A DNA stretch of 64,000 nt from Desulfovibrionaceae bacterium (GTDB lineage: Bacteria > Desulfobacterota > Desulfovibrionia > Desulfovibrionales > Desulfovibrionaceae), in assembly GCA_009782775.1 (NCBI GenBank), contig WRIL01000004.1:1-64000 (forward strand), given 5' to 3'. Position numbers and translations under genes: made by a program. The notes beneath the pieces were generated by a model. It ran no database searches, was not told where the DNA came from, and saw nothing but the letters and a program-made list of their open reading frames with translations. Numbering within the stretch: position 1 is the stretch's first letter; each line of letters opens with the position of its first letter. This document shows, piece after piece, positions 63,274-64,000 of the stretch.

Positions 63274-64000
63274 ATGCTTGATTTGAAACTTTTGCAGAGG
63301 CAACCTGAAATGGTGGCCCAAGCTTTGCTGGAACGCCGCTCCGAGATGCGGATGGAGGATTTCCAGGCTCTGGACGAACGGCGGCGCGCCTTGCTGGGAC
63401 AGGCAGAGGCAATAAAAAGCGCCCGCAATAAAATTTCCGACCAGATCGCCGCCTTGAAGCGCCAGGGCGGGGATGCCGGAGACTTGACGCGCCAGAGCAA
63501 CACCCTGGCGGAGCAGGTAGCCGCCCTGGATGCGGAAACCGGAGAGGTCAAGGCCGCGCAGCAGGAATGGATGCTGCGGGTTCCCAACCTCCCCCATGCA
63601 AGCGTGCCGCGGGGGCAAGACGAAAACGACAACCAGGAAGTCTCCCGCTGGGGGACTCCACCCGCCTTTGACTTCACCCCCAGGGAACACTGGGATCTGG
63701 GTATGGCCCTGGGCGGCCTGGATTTTGACCGGGGTAGCAAATTGACCGGCAGCCGTTTCGCGGTCTCCTGGGGCTGGGCCGCGCGTCTGGAACGGGCCCT
63801 GGCCAACTTTTTCCTGGACATGCAAACCAACGAGCACGGTTATACGGAAATCCTTCCCCCCCAGATCGTCAACCGCAAAACCATGCAGGGAACCGGGAAT
63901 CTGCCTAAATTCGCCGCCGATCTCTTCAAGCTGGAGAACTGGGAATACTTTCTCATCCCCACGGCGGAAGTGCCTTTGACCAATCTGCACGCGGACGAAA
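63274..64000 (+). CDS. serS: Seryl-tRNA synthetase, N-terminal part (3' end outside window)
   Basis: The first 242 residues. Begins [20 protein letters not shown], then the long antiparallel coiled coil (about 28-100), then the class II catalytic core with [19 protein letters not shown] and [11 protein letters not shown]. Start ATG 63274 preceded by AGGAG. Charges tRNA-Ser. Confidence 0.95.
   Translation, partial: MLDLKLLQRQPEMVAQALLERRSEMRMEDFQALDERRRALLGQAEAIKSARNKISDQIAALKRQGGDAGDLTRQSNTLAEQVAALDAETGEVKAAQQEWMLRVPNLPHASVPRGQDENDNQEVSRWGTPPAFDFTPREHWDLGMALGGLDFDRGSKLTGSRFAVSWGWAARLERALANFFLDMQTNEHGYTEILPPQIVNRKTMQGTGNLPKFAADLFKLENWEYFLIPTAEVPLTNLHADE

Overview
The window looks like a chromosomal segment of a sulfate-reducing deltaproteobacterium of the Desulfovibrionaceae type. 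The evidence is a four-haem cytochrome c3 with the CX2CH/CX4CH pattern of Desulfovibrio, a rubrerythrin, a PurS-PurL fusion, LapA-like vWA adhesins with sigma-54-type promoters, flagellar and chemotaxis genes, and high GC with long antisense open frames. The species is inference only; no rRNA is present.

Layout. 1-10324: three tandem minus-strand genes for type I-secreted, LapA-like adhesins with von Willebrand A (vWA) domains. The first runs off the window. Two of the three carry an N-terminal retention module with a TAAG (LapG-type) cleavage motif, and the third lacks it. Their upstream regions hold sigma-54-type promoters and four copies of a 17-bp palindrome. 10325-24074: NhaD-type antiporter, serine acetyltransferase, a hydrolase-like protein without its nucleophile, the rpsF-rpsR-rplI-dnaB-rbr cluster, a fliJ/motE-like pair, truA, and a four-gene MacAB-like export operon. 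24280-28026: a glycosyltransferase and a Ppx/GppA phosphatase, separated by a 1,760-bp transposase-less element with 27-bp terminal inverted repeats and an exact 8-bp target duplication. The element carries a methyltransferase, a small regulator and a short ORF.

28219-39237: a chemoreceptor, a secreted FGE/sulfatase-modifying-factor-like protein, a cluster of small hairpins, a CAT-anticodon tRNA, cheZ, a lipoprotein, a radical SAM protein, nadK, hisH-hisF, maf and queA. 39256-46253: a Sel1 protein, a sigma-54 response regulator with a partner PAS protein that shows no kinase motifs, a GT9 glycosyltransferase and htpG. 46508-64000: cytochrome c3, a Pro/Ala-rich protein, a polyprenyl synthase, purSL, a DUF169 protein, a Tat-type WD40 protein with a cysteine-rich tail, a DEAD-box helicase, an NlpC/P60 lipoprotein, a cyclophilin, a DUF362 ferredoxin, a DUF721 protein, a hybrid histidine kinase and the 5' part of serS.

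How the parts may work together. The adhesin block, its promoters and the motility genes (fliJ, motE-like, cheZ, two signalling proteins) fit a lifestyle that switches between swimming and attachment. The two most noteworthy structures are the adhesin array with its shared promoter/palindrome architecture and the compact mobile cassette whose target duplication preserves the stop codons of both neighbours. No CRISPR array, rRNA, integrase or transposase was seen.
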